DNA of 7,632 bases from JBQTHP01 sp052389755 (GTDB lineage Bacteria > Pseudomonadota > Gammaproteobacteria > Steroidobacterales > Steroidobacteraceae). The stretch is taken from the NCBI GenBank assembly GCA_052389755.1, contig JBQTHP010000002.1, forward strand, positions 1 to 7,632. The letters run 5' to 3'. Below the pieces are notes generated by a model. The model was not told the DNA's origin and did not search any database. It saw nothing but the letters and a program-made list of their open reading frames with translations. Position numbers and translations under genes: made by a program. The stretch's first letter is position 1; every line of letters begins with the position of its first letter. Shown here piece after piece: positions 7,130 through 7,632 of this stretch.

Positions 7130-7204
7130 ATGCCGATGACGACGAGATACAGAACTGTGAAGTCCTGCGCATCGAGCGGCGAGCGAACGGAAGCGCGCGA
7201 ATGA
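7130..7204 (+). CDS. Candidate 24-codon leader peptide overlapping the deaminase start
   Basis: The open frame ATG (7130-7132) to TGA (7202-7204) encodes MPMTTRYRTVKSCASS followed by GERTEARE. Two things single it out. A strong ribosome-binding match GAGGTGA sits 7 bases upstream, and its stop overlaps the deaminase start as ATGA, a classical coupling arrangement. The peptide has no recognisable family, no membrane segment and no run of one amino acid that would suggest attenuation. If translated, it may be a leader that feeds ribosomes to the deaminase start. The deaminase also has its own weaker GGAAG site at 7189-7193, so the leader is not required. Chance is a serious alternative for a frame this short. 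Confidence 0.25.
   Translation: MPMTTRYRTVKSCASSGERTEARE
7189..7193 (+). promoter_or_regulatory. Ribosome-binding site of the adenine deaminase gene
   Basis: GGAAG ends 7 bases before the ATG at 7201. It supports that start, which also places the conserved LPKAELHVHLEG motif at the usual distance from the N-terminus. Confidence 0.6.
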
Positions 7205-7632
7205 CTATCGTCCACGAACTGATCAGTCGGTTGCCGAAGGCCGAACTGCACGTGCATCTCGAAGGCACGCTCGAGCCCGAACTGATGTTCGAGCTGGCGC
7301 GGCGTAATCGCGTGCGGATCCCGTTCACGTCGGTCGAGGCAGTGCGCGCCGCCTACAATTTCTCGAAGCTTCAGGATTTTCTCGACATCTACTACCAGGG
7401 CATGTCGGTCCTGCGAACCGAGCAGGATTTTCACGACCTCACGAGCGCCTACCTCGCGCGCGCTCATGCCGATGAGGTGCGACATGTCGAGGTGTTCTTC
7501 GATCCGCAGGGACACACGGCGCGGCAAGTCCCGTTCGGAGTCGTGGTCACTGGCATCCGCGCCGCGCTGCTGGAAGCGCAGAGTAAATGGGGCATGACCT
7601 CCAGGCTCATCATGTGCTTCCTGCGGCATCTG
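7201..7632 (+). CDS. Adenine deaminase of the adenosine-deaminase superfamily, N-terminal part; 3' end outside the window
   Basis: 144 residues are visible and the frame runs off the right edge without a stop; related enzymes have about 320-340 residues. The start MTIVHELISRLPKAELHVHL is typical of the superfamily: His17 and His19 in HVHLEGTLEPE are the first two ligands of the catalytic zinc in the TIM barrel. Later metal ligands and catalytic residues are outside the window. Several traits point to adenine deaminase (EC 3.5.4.2, adenine to hypoxanthine plus ammonia; the Pseudomonas and yeast Aah1 type) rather than adenosine deaminase: YNFSKLQDFLDIYYQG, VLRTEQDFHDLT, and HVEVFFDPQGHT at 95-106, where E. 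coli adenosine deaminase has a different RFSP sequence. I compared these from memory. It acts in cytoplasmic purine salvage. It is divergent from the DUF3857 operon, and transcription would start in the 166-base spacer. Confidence 0.88.
   Translation, partial: MTIVHELISRLPKAELHVHLEGTLEPELMFELARRNRVRIPFTSVEAVRAAYNFSKLQDFLDIYYQGMSVLRTEQDFHDLTSAYLARAHADEVRHVEVFFDPQGHTARQVPFGVVVTGIRAALLEAQSKWGMTSRLIMCFLRHL

Larger units (their letters stand above)
7035..7200. promoter_or_regulatory. Divergent intergenic region between the DUF3857 operon and the deaminase gene
   Basis: These 166 bases must hold the promoters of both divergent units unless the transcripts start inside the opposing genes. I could not pick out a convincing -35/-10 pair on either strand. 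The only clear structures are a hairpin at 7110-7128 and the short open frame that follows it, listed separately. Confidence 0.5.

Noticed and set aside
7035..7328. Extension of the upstream DUF3857 gene to a start at 7328, and a further - strand frame at 7051-7629
   Set aside because: The added residues are Ser/Arg-rich and would bury the signal peptide. Both overlap the + strand deaminase, whose LPKAELHVHLEG and FFDPQ motifs are clear.

Overview
The window reads as chromosomal DNA of a GC-rich proteobacterium, judged from strong G/C bias at third codon positions, Shine-Dalgarno-led compact operons and exported DUF3857 proteins. A gammaproteobacterium of the Xanthomonadales/Steroidobacter/Nevskia kind is my best guess, but the sequence alone does not settle it. 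I see no insertion sequence, CRISPR array, tRNA or rRNA. Nearly all of the window is protein coding.

Left third (+ strand, 1-2899): a tight catabolic operon. It holds the 3' end of deoC (deoxyribose-phosphate aldolase, of the type resembling animal DERA), then a full-length NAD(P)-dependent aldehyde dehydrogenase, then a 299-residue catalytically empty ALDH-like protein that overlaps it by four bases (ATGA). Together the two ALDH genes look like the two halves of an ALDH16-type protein encoded as separate chains. DeoC splits deoxyribose 5-phosphate into glyceraldehyde 3-phosphate and acetaldehyde, so the dehydrogenase would plausibly oxidise the acetaldehyde or a related aldehyde.

Gap at 2900-3097: a short convergent intergenic region. 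It contains an unassigned coding-like reading frame on the + strand without a good start codon, possibly a gene remnant.

Middle (- strand, 7034 down to 3098): a two-gene operon of exported DUF3857/transglutaminase-like proteins separated by 10 bases. The promoter-proximal protein has lost the catalytic Cys and His. The distal protein keeps a complete Cys-His-Asp triad.

Right end (+ strand, 7201 to the edge): the 5' part of a gene for an adenine deaminase of the adenosine-deaminase superfamily, divergent from the DUF3857 operon. The 166-base divergent spacer carries a hairpin whose loop is a strong ribosome-binding sequence. A 24-codon open frame follows it and overlaps the deaminase start by ATGA. 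The two ends of the window therefore both concern nucleoside or nucleobase breakdown, with an envelope or periplasmic module of unknown role between them.
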